Origin: Saccharicrinis sp963665705
GTDB taxonomy: Bacteria > Bacteroidota > Bacteroidia > Bacteroidales > Marinilabiliaceae
DNA length: 64,000 nucleotides
Direction: 5' to 3'
Assembly (NCBI GenBank): GCA_963665705.1
Contig: OY762448.1
Coordinates: 2,170,001-2,234,000, forward strand
Made by a program: the position numbers and the translations under genes. Below are positions 52,050 to 60,788 of this stretch, piece after piece. The number at the start of each line of letters is the position of its first letter. The first letter of the stretch is position 1. The notes below the pieces were generated by a model. It had not been told where the DNA came from. It saw nothing but the letters and a program-made list of their open reading frames with translations, and did not search any database.

Positions 52050-53747
52050 TTAAAAATCAGCTTTTACAATTACTTTAATTCTTTTTTCTGTAACAGGATG
52101 GGTGAATTCAAGAAATTCAGCATGTAAATGCAGTCTGTTACTTTTTTTTCCATATAAATCATCACCCACAATAGGAGTGTTTAATCCATTTTCATGAGCG
52201 GCATGTACTCTTAATTGATGAGTTCGTCCGGTAATGGGGAAAAAGTGGACTTTGGTTCTATCATTTAATCTTTCAATAACCTTAAACTTTGTTTTTGCAG
52301 GTTTTCCATAATCATAGCAAACCAGTTGTCTGGGTCTGTCATCCAGATCAACTCTTAATGGTAATTCAATAAATCCAGAATCTTCCTTTATGATACCATC
52401 AAGAAGGGCAACATACCTTTTTTGGATGGAACGATCTAAAAATTGCTTTTGTAAAGCTTTGTGAACCTCTTTGGTTTTGGCAATTAATATGAGTCCGGAG
52501 GTAGACATATCTAATCGATGAACTAACAATGGTCCTGTGGCTTCGGGATATTTATTCTTTATTCTTAAATAAACAGAGTCTTCAGTTTCCTTGCCTGGCA
52601 CCGAAAGAAATTCAGCAGGTTTATTGATTACAAGTATAGCATCATCTTCAAATACTGTTTCCAACTCACTTTGGTTAATGGTTGGCGATTGAATCGGATT
52701 TTCATCTACATCTAAACCTTGAAGCATGTGACCTAAAATTGGTTCACATTTACTTTTACAGGAAGGATAAAAATAGCCATGTTTTCTTATCTCAGACTTT
52801 GGACTTTGACCCCACCAAAACTCAGCAAGAGCTAATGGAGTTAAGTTATTTTGATAGGCATATTGCAGTAATTTGGGAGCTGCACAATCACCAGCTCCTG
52901 CAGGGGGCGTTTTTTGAACTGTTGGGGCAAAAATGCTACAAACATTTTGAATTTGACCCTTGAAATTTAAAAACTGATACTGATTAAAAAGTTTTTGTTG
53001 CAAGGCTGCAGAACGCAACTTTCGTTCTTCTTTAAGAGCATTGATTTGGGATTTATAATTTTCAACATCATTATTTAATTGCTTAATTTTCTGTTCCCAA
53101 TTCTTTTTCAACTCTTTAAAATCATATTGTTGTTTTAGACTTTCTTGCTTTAATTCTTCTTTTAACTGTTCAAATTGCTCTGGAGATAGAATTTTTTCTA
53201 ATTCATTTCTTTTTGCCTTACGCATCTTTTTCTCAACTTTCATAAATGATTTGAAATTGTTGAGTTCAGTTTCAGACAATATAATGTTGTTTGAAAATAG
53301 ATTGCGAGTATTTTGATACGCTTCCGAAGTTTCTATTGCCTGTATTTGTTGGTTTATTTGACTTATATTGTCTTCTTCGGGTTTAAAAAAACCATTTTCA
53401 TCCAGTAAATCATAAATAGGAGGAACGAAACCTGGTAAATGATTTGTTCCTGCTAATTTTCCACTAAATGCACTCAGATATCCAATTTCATCCTCATTGT
53501 TTTTAACAACCAGTACACCAAACATTTTGCCAATATTTGTGCCATCAACATGATGATCTATACCAAAATCATGATTCCATTCGTTTTGAGATAATAGATG
53601 TTGTTGAAGTTCTTTTGCAGCTATTAAGCTTAATGGATGTGGTTTATAATAGAATGGATATGTGAATTTTTGAGGTAGTGGTATTCCTTCTATTGATTCT
53701 GTGAATCTTGTAAAATAATGATCTGTTCTATTATCCTTCAATTCCAT
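52050..53747 (-). CDS. RluA-type RNA pseudouridine synthase with long N-terminal extension
   Basis: 565 residues, about twice the usual RluA length. The C-terminal 215 residues are the catalytic domain, with VLVINKPAEFLSVPG, the catalytic aspartate in LLVHRLDMSTSGLILIAKT and TGRTHQLRVHAAHENG. The N-terminal 340 residues have no S4 domain. They start with KFTYPFYYKPHPLSLIAAKE, then a long coiled coil (about 140-255), and a cysteine-rich module (CSIFAPTVQ, GAGDCAAPKLLQYA, YPSCKSKCEPIL) that could bind metal. The RNA target is unknown. It converges on plsC, with only 8 bp between the stops. Confidence 0.88.
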   Translation of the reverse strand: MELKDNRTDHYFTRFTESIEGIPLPQKFTYPFYYKPHPLSLIAAKELQQHLLSQNEWNHDFGIDHHVDGTNIGKMFGVLVVKNNEDEIGYLSAFSGKLAGTNHLPGFVPPIYDLLDENGFFKPEEDNISQINQQIQAIETSEAYQNTRNLFSNNIILSETELNNFKSFMKVEKKMRKAKRNELEKILSPEQFEQLKEELKQESLKQQYDFKELKKNWEQKIKQLNNDVENYKSQINALKEERKLRSAALQQKLFNQYQFLNFKGQIQNVCSIFAPTVQKTPPAGAGDCAAPKLLQYAYQNNLTPLALAEFWWGQSPKSEIRKHGYFYPSCKSKCEPILGHMLQGLDVDENPIQSPTINQSELETVFEDDAILVINKPAEFLSVPGKETEDSVYLRIKNKYPEATGPLLVHRLDMSTSGLILIAKTKEVHKALQKQFLDRSIQKRYVALLDGIIKEDSGFIELPLRVDLDDRPRQLVCYDYGKPAKTKFKVIERLNDRTKVHFFPITGRTHQLRVHAAHENGLNTPIVGDDLYGKKSNRLHLHAEFLEFTHPVTEKRIKVIVKADF

Positions 53748-53821
53748 ATAATGTGGCAGTAACCTTTTCTTTTAAAATGCCATCAAAAATACAATTCTTT
53801 TGTAGAACCAATACTATGAGA

Positions 53822-53831
53822 GTATGATTAA
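53822..53831 (+). repeat. Target-site duplication, left copy
   Basis: GTATGATTAA directly abuts the left inverted repeat of the ISAs1-family element and is repeated exactly at its other end. Confidence 0.88.
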
Positions 53832-55074
53832 CAGGGAAATCGCCTTTAAGTATTTAATAGTTTCGTTCTATACCCATCATTAAGTGCAGCTTTGGCCATT
53901 TTTCTTGGTTTAGAGAGTTTTACAGAGTCGTCCTTTTCTAATATTGCTAAAGCCATCTTATTAATTATATTAAAGTTTTGAGCAGAATTATCTTTCTTTT
54001 TCAAAGAACTATCTTCATTAAATATTACGTCCAATGACCAATGTAAATTATTTTCTATAGCCCAATGTTGTCTTACTATTTGGTTTATCCTTTGAGCATT
54101 TGCAGATAGAGAAGATATATAATAACGCACGTCTTTTGTTGTTTTTCCAGTCTTTTTAAAATATCTTTCAGACTCTACTCTTACAACAGATTGAAGTTTC
54201 ATCCACGATCCAATGTCATCCATAAATGTTAAATCATCAATCGCCTGACAAATACGGGTTTCAATTCTTCCGTGACCTGAATCCACTAATTCATCAGTAT
54301 TAACTTGTTTATGTATTGAAAACATTTTTTTTACCTGTTCTAATAATTCCTTCTGATTGCCCTTTACTGCTAATACATAATCTGCTTCTGATTTCACTAT
54401 ACTTTCAACAATTTCAGTTTGACAACCCATCGCATCAATAGTTACAACGCAACCTTTGATGGTTAAAAGTTCAAGTAACTTTGGAATGGCAGTGATTTCA
54501 TTGCTTTTGGAGTCTACTGCTTTCTGTCCAAGGCAGACTCTATTATCTGAAGCGTAAGCAGAAACTATGTGAACTGCAGATTTAGGTTTATCTGAGTCGG
54601 CAGAACCACAAATTGACTTTCCATCAATGGCTACAACTTCACCTTTGGTTAATTCAGAAACCTGATTAATCCAGTCTGTAAAGCATTGACCAAACACGTC
54701 TGGATTCAATCGTTTGAATAGCTTTCCTAAAACATCATGAGATGGTATTCCTTCTGCGTATGGATAAAATTGACGAAGCCAATCCAACTTGTTTGCTCCA
54801 AAAGTTTGTATGGTTGTCCAGTCCTTAAAACCGGATAATACTGCACTTATAGTCAGTAAAAGTATTTCCTGTAATGGATACAGGTAATTACCTTTTTTTA
54901 TTCTGCGAGGATCTTCCAACGATGAAAATGAGTTTTCAAAAGATGTTTTTTGTTTACTAGCGATTTGCGTTTTAAAATTTGGCATTTTTTTTACGCATAG
55001 CCATTGCTACAACACTAAGATAGCATAATTACAGAACTATTTAAGATATAATCTTTTTAAAAGCGATTTCCCTG
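53832..55074 (-). mobile_element. ISAs1-family insertion sequence, complete
   Basis: A 1,243-bp element. The left end reads CAGGGAAATCGCCTTTAA and the right end, read inwards, CAGGGAAATCGCTTTTAA, so the inverted repeats differ by one base in 18. Both ends are flanked by the 10-bp duplication GTATGATTAA. The transposase gene fills nearly all of it. The clean duplication and intact gene point to a recent insertion, between the RluA-type gene and the end of the mevalonate operon. Confidence 0.93.
53846..54985 (-). CDS. ISAs1-family transposase
   Basis: 379 residues, uninterrupted. Features of the family (also called H-repeat-associated or DDE_Tnp_ISAs1) are FSSLEDPRRIKKGNYLYPLQ near the start, the first catalytic aspartate in VVAIDGKSICGSADSDKPKS, the second in VVTIDAMGCQTEIVESIV, and the glutamate region RQHWAIENNLHWSLDVIFNE. 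The start codon lies about 90 bp inside the right inverted repeat. It is likely functional. Confidence 0.95.
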   Translation of the reverse strand: MPNFKTQIASKQKTSFENSFSSLEDPRRIKKGNYLYPLQEILLLTISAVLSGFKDWTTIQTFGANKLDWLRQFYPYAEGIPSHDVLGKLFKRLNPDVFGQCFTDWINQVSELTKGEVVAIDGKSICGSADSDKPKSAVHIVSAYASDNRVCLGQKAVDSKSNEITAIPKLLELLTIKGCVVTIDAMGCQTEIVESIVKSEADYVLAVKGNQKELLEQVKKMFSIHKQVNTDELVDSGHGRIETRICQAIDDLTFMDDIGSWMKLQSVVRVESERYFKKTGKTTKDVRYYISSLSANAQRINQIVRQHWAIENNLHWSLDVIFNEDSSLKKKDNSAQNFNIINKMALAILEKDDSVKLSKPRKMAKAALNDGYRTKLLNT

Positions 55075-55084
55075 GTATGATTAA
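55075..55084 (+). repeat. Target-site duplication, right copy
   Basis: GTATGATTAA following the right inverted repeat, identical to 53822-53831. Confidence 0.88.
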
Positions 55085-55268
55085 CAAATAAAACTTATAG
55101 TGTTTTAGTATTTAAGTTATGCCATTAAGGCAGATTTATTGTAATGCGGTTATATAAGATATATCAGCTTTTATTTGTAACCTCCTAATAAAATAGTTGC
55201 GGATTTTTTTCCAGTAAACAGAGGTTCGTTTGCATCACAATATTTGTTCTCTATTTTAAATAGAAAGT

Positions 55269-56225
55269 TTATAATTCCTGATACACAGTAATGACTTCCA
55301 GACCTTTCTTCAAAAGCCTTTTTTTTACCTTACTATAATTTCGTGTAAATCCCAGAAGATAACCACCTCCTCCCGAGCCACATAGTTTTAATATGTAATC
55401 ATTTTTTTCTAATCCATCTTCCCAATATTTTATAAACTCGGTAGGAATCATTTCTTTCAGATGTTGTAACTGAAATTTTGATAACTCTTTTAAATCTTTA
55501 TAAAACGAAGGTAAATCTCCTTTTAATAGAGATTTTACACAATGGTTTGTGGTTGGTATCAGATGATTCTTTATTTTTTCTAAATAGTTTGGGTTGATAC
55601 ATTTTTTCAAGAATAAATCAACCAGAGGAGCTGTTTTTCCTGTTTTATTTGTGTTGATGATAAAAATAGCATCATCCTGTTCTATATTTTTTCTTGATAT
55701 GCCTATAGACGAAATGTCTTTCTGATTCTTTATAAATAGAGGATGACTGATATAGCAAATTAGTGGATCTATCCCTGAACTTTTCCCGTGAAAATAGGAT
55801 TCAAGTCCAGAAAATAGCTTTTTTAATTCTTGAGTCCTCTCATTTGATAAACTTGGTTTTGCAGAAATTATATTCTTGCCATAGGAATAATAAATGGATG
55901 CAACAAGTGCTCCACTACTACCCAAACCATAGCCTTCTGGTATAGTTGATTCAAAAAACAAACCTTTTTTTAAATCATTGTTTAATTTATCTGTGTCAAT
56001 ATGCTGGCTGTAATTTTCTTCTAAATATTTACAATACTTGATCAGTTGTTGATTCGATTCTTTTGCATATTCTAAATCTGTATAACCTTCAGCGTTTATA
56101 AAAGTCAACCTTCCGTTAAAATGTGAATATGGAATTGATAATCCATTAGAATCAAATAATATTGAATACTCTCCAAATAATAAAATTTTTGAATAAAAAA
56201 TAGGACTTAGTTTATTCAAGGGCAT
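55269..56225 (-). CDS. Mevalonate kinase-like GHMP kinase
   Basis: A 318-residue GHMP kinase, probably phosphorylating mevalonate to mevalonate 5-phosphate. It begins YSKILLFGEYSILFDSNGLS, a mevalonate kinase-type N-terminus. The ATP-binding loop is PEGYGLGSSGALVASIYYS (about 96-114), the catalytic aspartate is in KSSGIDPLICY, and the C-terminal motif is KLCGSGGGGYLLGF. It is last in a run of five mevalonate-pathway genes and is followed, after 185 bp, by the ISAs1 element. Phosphomevalonate kinase activity cannot be excluded. Confidence 0.8.
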   Translation of the reverse strand: MPLNKLSPIFYSKILLFGEYSILFDSNGLSIPYSHFNGRLTFINAEGYTDLEYAKESNQQLIKYCKYLEENYSQHIDTDKLNNDLKKGLFFESTIPEGYGLGSSGALVASIYYSYGKNIISAKPSLSNERTQELKKLFSGLESYFHGKSSGIDPLICYISHPLFIKNQKDISSIGISRKNIEQDDAIFIINTNKTGKTAPLVDLFLKKCINPNYLEKIKNHLIPTTNHCVKSLLKGDLPSFYKDLKELSKFQLQHLKEMIPTEFIKYWEDGLEKNDYILKLCGSGGGGYLLGFTRNYSKVKKRLLKKGLEVITVYQEL

Positions 56226-56267
56226 AATGCGTGCTATTATATATTATTATTAATATTAATTATGTTT

Positions 56268-57296
56268 TTACTCACTTAAAGCAATCTCATCGGTTATTAT
56301 GAGATTGTTATTACAGTATTTTGTTAAATCTCTTTCAATAAACTCTAAAACCTCTTTTTTGTTCGTTAAAGGATATAAAACATGAATATTGGGCCCTGCA
56401 TCAATAGTAAAGCAAATAGGAATCTTTGTTGTTTGTCTGAATTCTCTTATTCTGGAAATAATAGATAAAGAATCGGGAAGAAGAAGCGTATATCCCGGAG
56501 AAGAGCTCATCATTAACCCATGAAGACTTAGAGCTTCTGATTCAGTTATTTCTACAAATGAGTTCCAATCACCAGTTTGTAGAGTTTTAATTAGTATTGA
56601 AATATTATGGTGCGCTTGTTTTATTCTTGCATCCCTATATGGATGGTTCTCCATTAGTTGATGTCCGGCACTGCTACTTTTATCCTTATGTTTATTACTG
56701 ACTATTAAAACAGTATCCTGAATATTCATAAATACAGGATGAATAGATTGATTTATATTTACAGCATAATGATCATTACTATGATAATAATTTGATTCTC
56801 CCCAAAGGTTCCATCCATTTTGTATTGATCTGCATGCACTTCCGGAACCTAATCGGGCTATTTCTGAAATTGTATTATTAGGGAGTAATTCTCCTGTAAT
56901 TTGTTGGTGAATTTCAGCTAATGATTTTGCTAAGGCACTGTAACTACTTGCAGAGGATGCTATTCCTGAAGAATGGGGGAATGTGTTCGAACTTTGAATT
57001 TCAAGATGGATATTTTTTAACCAGGGTAAAAAAGAATCAACTCGGTTAAAAAATTGCTTGAGTTTTATTTCAAATTGTGGATTGGGTTTATTCTCAAATA
57101 AAAAGCTAAATGAGTGATCATTCAGCTTTTTATTTATAGTGTATTTTATACTTGTTTTTGTATAGCAGTTTTTTAAACTAAAACTTATAGATGGATTTAG
57201 TGGTATTTGTACCTCTCTTTTTCCCCAATATTTTACAATAGCAATGTTTGAAGGACTTTGATTTAATACAAATCCACTTGTTTTTATATATTCCAC
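56268..57296 (-). CDS. Diphosphomevalonate decarboxylase-like protein
   Basis: 342 residues of the diphosphomevalonate (or mevalonate 3,5-bisphosphate) decarboxylase family, which yields isopentenyl diphosphate or monophosphate. Visible are SPSNIAIVKYWGKREVQIPL near the start, HSSGIASSASSYSALAKSLA (about 110-129), SGSACRSIQNGWNLWGE, and FTIDAGPNIHVLY with the catalytic aspartate. The gene has a GTG start at 57296; no nearby ATG exists and the motif order requires this start. It lies 6 bp after the GYDIA kinase gene. The exact substrate cannot be fixed by eye. Confidence 0.88.
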   Translation of the reverse strand: MEYIKTSGFVLNQSPSNIAIVKYWGKREVQIPLNPSISFSLKNCYTKTSIKYTINKKLNDHSFSFLFENKPNPQFEIKLKQFFNRVDSFLPWLKNIHLEIQSSNTFPHSSGIASSASSYSALAKSLAEIHQQITGELLPNNTISEIARLGSGSACRSIQNGWNLWGESNYYHSNDHYAVNINQSIHPVFMNIQDTVLIVSNKHKDKSSSAGHQLMENHPYRDARIKQAHHNISILIKTLQTGDWNSFVEITESEALSLHGLMMSSSPGYTLLLPDSLSIISRIREFRQTTKIPICFTIDAGPNIHVLYPLTNKKEVLEFIERDLTKYCNNNLIITDEIALSE

Positions 57297-57302
57297 TTTA
57301 TG

Positions 57303-58253
57303 CTAATCTATGTCTAGAGCCAGATCTGCATATTTATATATGATATCATGCCCCCGACGGTTAAAATAATTTTCAACATATTGCTCAGGGTGTTTTGTGG
57401 CTACTAACATCATATCACCACCCCAGGCACCTAATGATTTAATAGAACCTTCGAAGTCATAGAATTGTTTAGCATTTAGTGTAGGAATATGTAATATTTT
57501 CGAAATAATTTTTTCATGCTCATTTATTAAATCCATAAAATCATCTAAATTATTACATAATGCCATACTAGCAGTAATATTTGAAATTGCATTTAATTGT
57601 TGATTTGTAATGTTTTTGCGGCTTATTTTATCAATAGCCTTTAATGAACTAACCTTTTTTCCTGAATAAACGAAATATAGATTTTCATGAAAGCATGGTT
57701 TAAATTTTAACTCAACGTATTGAGGATTTTTTACATTTTTGTTGTAGATAACCGGTAAATCGCACATTGAAGCAGCAATATCATAACCAGAACCTTTAAA
57801 AGTTAGTGCATTTAACTCAAATGGGTCAATATCAAAATATCGGGCCAGATTTACAATCAAAGTAGAACTGGTTCCTAAACCCAATTCCGGTTTAAAATTA
57901 ATGTTAGTAATAAACTTTTTAGATAATACTTCCTCCAAATTTAGTTTACTCATGTTAAGTGCCATTCGTAGTGCTTTATGAATAACTACAGCAAAACCAG
58001 CATTAGTTCTTTTACCAATATGTAATTTTCCATCTAACTTATTGGGAAATGAAACTTTGTTCCATAACTCATTTGTTTTATAAGCTTCCCATTCCAGAGA
58101 TCCATATTCTTTATCGTAAACTTTTAAAGATTGTCCAACATTGAGGGGGATAGATAGTACGTTTGCTCCATACATTGCTGCATATTCACCTGTGAGCATT
58201 ATTTTTCCATGAGATTCAGTAGAGAAAACCGGGGCATTTTCCTTTTCAATCAT
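57303..58253 (-). CDS. GYDIA-family GHMP kinase
   Basis: A 316-residue GHMP-superfamily kinase of a type found with mevalonate genes in Bacteroidota. Its label comes from the GYDIA motif, seen here as FKGSGYDIAASMCD (about 155-168). The N-terminus FSTESHGKIMLTGEYAAMYG resembles phosphomevalonate kinases, the ATP loop is ELGLGTSSTLIVNLARYF, and the C-terminus has GAWGGDMMLVAT. It probably supplies the phosphomevalonate kinase step that is otherwise missing, but this is inferred from operon position. It is 28 bp after the HMG-CoA reductase gene. Confidence 0.82.
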   Translation of the reverse strand: MIEKENAPVFSTESHGKIMLTGEYAAMYGANVLSIPLNVGQSLKVYDKEYGSLEWEAYKTNELWNKVSFPNKLDGKLHIGKRTNAGFAVVIHKALRMALNMSKLNLEEVLSKKFITNINFKPELGLGTSSTLIVNLARYFDIDPFELNALTFKGSGYDIAASMCDLPVIYNKNVKNPQYVELKFKPCFHENLYFVYSGKKVSSLKAIDKISRKNITNQQLNAISNITASMALCNNLDDFMDLINEHEKIISKILHIPTLNAKQFYDFEGSIKSLGAWGGDMMLVATKHPEQYVENYFNRRGHDIIYKYADLALDID

Positions 58254-58281
58254 TATTTAATAAATTATTGTGCATTTTATT

Positions 58282-59577
58282 TTAGAAAAGATTTTTCTCT
58301 TTTCTTGATTTGTTTAAATAAGTTTGAACTGCATTAAAACTTACAGTACGAGTACTAAAATAATCAATTGCTTTGACTTTTTCCAGTTCTGAAGCTTCCA
58401 ATGTAAGTAATATGTTAGATAAATGCATTTTCATGTGTCCTTTTTGAATACCAGAAGTTATTAATGATGCAACTGCCGAAAAATTATTTGCCAATCCGGC
58501 AGCGGCTATAATGCCCATTAACTCTTTAGCATTAGGATTATTAAGAATTTGCATGGAAAGAGATGCCAATGGATGGGATTTTGTTAATCCGCCCACCGTA
58601 CCTATAGCTAAAGGAACTTTTAAATGATAAGTAAAAATATCGTTTTCTGTATTAATGTCTGTCAAAGATTTATATTTTCCACTTTTTGCAGCAAAAGCAT
58701 GTACTCCGGCTTCAATGGCTCTAAAATCATTACCAGTAGCAATTACAACCGCATCAATCCCATTCATAACTCCCTTATTATGAGTAACAGCCCTTGGAGT
58801 ATTGTATTTGGCTATTTCAACAGCATTTTTAAATCGTTTGGCAAATTCAAATGGAGACATATTTCCAGACCAGTATTTTAAATCCTCAATATGACACGAA
58901 ACTTTGCATTCTACAATACACTCAGGTGTGTAGTTAGATAATATGGCCATTACAATTTCAATATCCTTATTCAGGTTTTCAAAATATGAGGATAATGCTT
59001 TTCCCATTTCTTCCAGGCATGAATTAATAAAGTTCGCACCCATTGAGTCAGCAGTTTCGAATGTTACCAATAAACAATACGTATTTGGAATTTCTGGAAT
59101 GGTTTGTATTTCCATTTTTTTAATTCCACCACCTCTTTTATCCATGTTTTTAGTTATGGAGGTAGTTGCATATCGTAAAGTATCTTCAATAGATATTAAA
59201 TGAGATTCAAGATATTGAATAGACTCATTTATATTGAAGAATAATTGACCTACTTTAGATATAGAAATAACTTTAGTTTGAAACCCATTGTGTTTGTGCC
59301 AAAAACCGGCTGCCTTTGAAGCAGCAGCTACTACAGAACTTTCTTCTATAGCCATAGGAACAAAATAACTTTTATTATTAATTAAAAAGTTAGGAGCAAT
59401 ATTATAAGGTAAAAAGAAGTTACTGATTGTATTTTCAGAGAATTGGCTGTAAATGTCTTGTAATTTTGAATGATGGTGGGAGAGAAGAGTATCTTTAATT
59501 TTTTCCGGCAATGCCAGATTTTTAATTAATACTTCAATCTTATCCGATATATCTAATTTTGAGAATCCTGAAATCAT
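58282..59577 (-). CDS. Hydroxymethylglutaryl-CoA reductase, class II type
   Basis: Reduces HMG-CoA to mevalonate, or runs the reverse reaction as the degradative class II enzymes do. It is 431 residues, the short bacterial form without membrane anchor. The catalytic set is visible: Glu in VPMAIEESSVVAAASKAAGF, Lys in VTHNKGVMNGIDAVVIATGN, Asp in GNDFRAIEAGVHAFAA and His in GIQKGHMKMHLSN. The NAD(P)-binding segment is ETADSMGANFINSCLEEMG. Placed with the isoprenoid genes, the biosynthetic direction is likelier. Cofactor preference is not clear from the sequence. Confidence 0.92.
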   Translation of the reverse strand: MISGFSKLDISDKIEVLIKNLALPEKIKDTLLSHHHSKLQDIYSQFSENTISNFFLPYNIAPNFLINNKSYFVPMAIEESSVVAAASKAAGFWHKHNGFQTKVISISKVGQLFFNINESIQYLESHLISIEDTLRYATTSITKNMDKRGGGIKKMEIQTIPEIPNTYCLLVTFETADSMGANFINSCLEEMGKALSSYFENLNKDIEIVMAILSNYTPECIVECKVSCHIEDLKYWSGNMSPFEFAKRFKNAVEIAKYNTPRAVTHNKGVMNGIDAVVIATGNDFRAIEAGVHAFAAKSGKYKSLTDINTENDIFTYHLKVPLAIGTVGGLTKSHPLASLSMQILNNPNAKELMGIIAAAGLANNFSAVASLITSGIQKGHMKMHLSNILLTLEASELEKVKAIDYFSTRTVSFNAVQTYLNKSRKEKNLF

Positions 59578-59670
59578 AATTTCTTCATTACATTTTGATT
59601 AAAAACAGATATAATGAAGAAATGTTTTACGTTTAGATACCGTATTTAATGAATATATTAGTTTTTGAAA

Positions 59671-60657
59671 TTATGATTTAATTCTTAAAAAAGATTCAGC
59701 TAATTTCCATTTATCAATCATCTCATTTATAAAATGATCCAAACTAGTTTCGTTTTTTAAAGCATATTCAAGAAATAATGATCCCATTCCAATAACAGAT
59801 GGTAATTTGCATATTTTGTGTAAATAAAAAGCATCTAAAACCGATGAAATACCTCCGGAAATGATAATTTGTATACAATTAACATCCGTTTCTTCTGTAA
59901 TTTGATTTACCATTAAAGTCATTTCATGAGCATCATGTCCAACTTTTACAAAACCATCAAAAGCATTTTGATGATTTTTACTCCTAAGATTTTCAAGTTT
60001 TGTAAAATTAGTTCCTCCCCAGGCACCAAATTCAAAAGCTGCAATATTTAATTTAAGTATGGCTTTTATGCTTTCATAGCCCATTCCTTGTCCAACTTCT
60101 TTCACAATGATAGGGGAGTCTGTTTTTTCAAGAAGTTCCGTTAATGTTTCAATTGGAGGACGGCTTATTCGGTCCCCTTCTGGTTGAAATGCTTCTTGTA
60201 AAGGGTTGATATGTATTATTGTTCCGTCAGCATTAAGTTGATTTTTAATTACATCTATTTTTTCTATGGAATTGTCCTTAAGCATCTTTTCAATTTGAGC
60301 GATGCCAAAATTTGAAAAAAGAGGTTGCTCACCAATCAGGTTTCTGACGTTAAAATCATCAAAATGAGTTTTGTTTTCAAGAAGAGATCTACATGAACCC
60401 AACCCCATTCCTAATCCAAATTTTTTTGCTGCTATAGCTAATCTTTTATTAATAATTCCAGCCATTCCAGTTCCACCTGTCATGGAAGATATCCAAAAAG
60501 GATAATTCATGTTCTTACCCAGAAAATGAAAAGGTGAGAAGGTAAAATCAGTATGTGATGATAACATAGGTTCATATGTAAACCGGTTATCTTTATCTGT
60601 ATTTTTTACAGAAGCTTCAAATGCTAATTGTAAATGTTCTTTTTTTCGATCTTCCAT
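59671..60657 (-). CDS. fni: Isopentenyl-diphosphate delta-isomerase, type II
   Basis: FMN-dependent isomerase that interconverts isopentenyl and dimethylallyl diphosphate. It is 328 residues with the TIM-barrel signatures FWISSMTGGTGMAGIINKRL, GMGLGSCRSLLEN, INADGTIIHINPLQEAFQ (written as LNADGTIIHINPLQEAFQPEGD), VKEVGQGMGYESI, GAWGGTNFTKLEN and IISGGISSVLDAFYLHK. It precedes the HMG-CoA reductase gene on the same strand with a 93-bp gap. Residues that bind FMN and Mg appear intact. Confidence 0.93.
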   Translation of the reverse strand: MEDRKKEHLQLAFEASVKNTDKDNRFTYEPMLSSHTDFTFSPFHFLGKNMNYPFWISSMTGGTGMAGIINKRLAIAAKKFGLGMGLGSCRSLLENKTHFDDFNVRNLIGEQPLFSNFGIAQIEKMLKDNSIEKIDVIKNQLNADGTIIHINPLQEAFQPEGDRISRPPIETLTELLEKTDSPIIVKEVGQGMGYESIKAILKLNIAAFEFGAWGGTNFTKLENLRSKNHQNAFDGFVKVGHDAHEMTLMVNQITEETDVNCIQIIISGGISSVLDAFYLHKICKLPSVIGMGSLFLEYALKNETSLDHFINEMIDKWKLAESFLRIKS

Positions 60658-60788
60658 GCAACAAAAAAAGAAAAGATTAACGAGAAATACAATGGAAATT
60701 TTTCGATAAACGATTATTAATGAAAAAACGTCCCATAGGAGTCATTGTATTTCTTTAATCTTTTTGTAATTGATTGAAAATAAAATTA

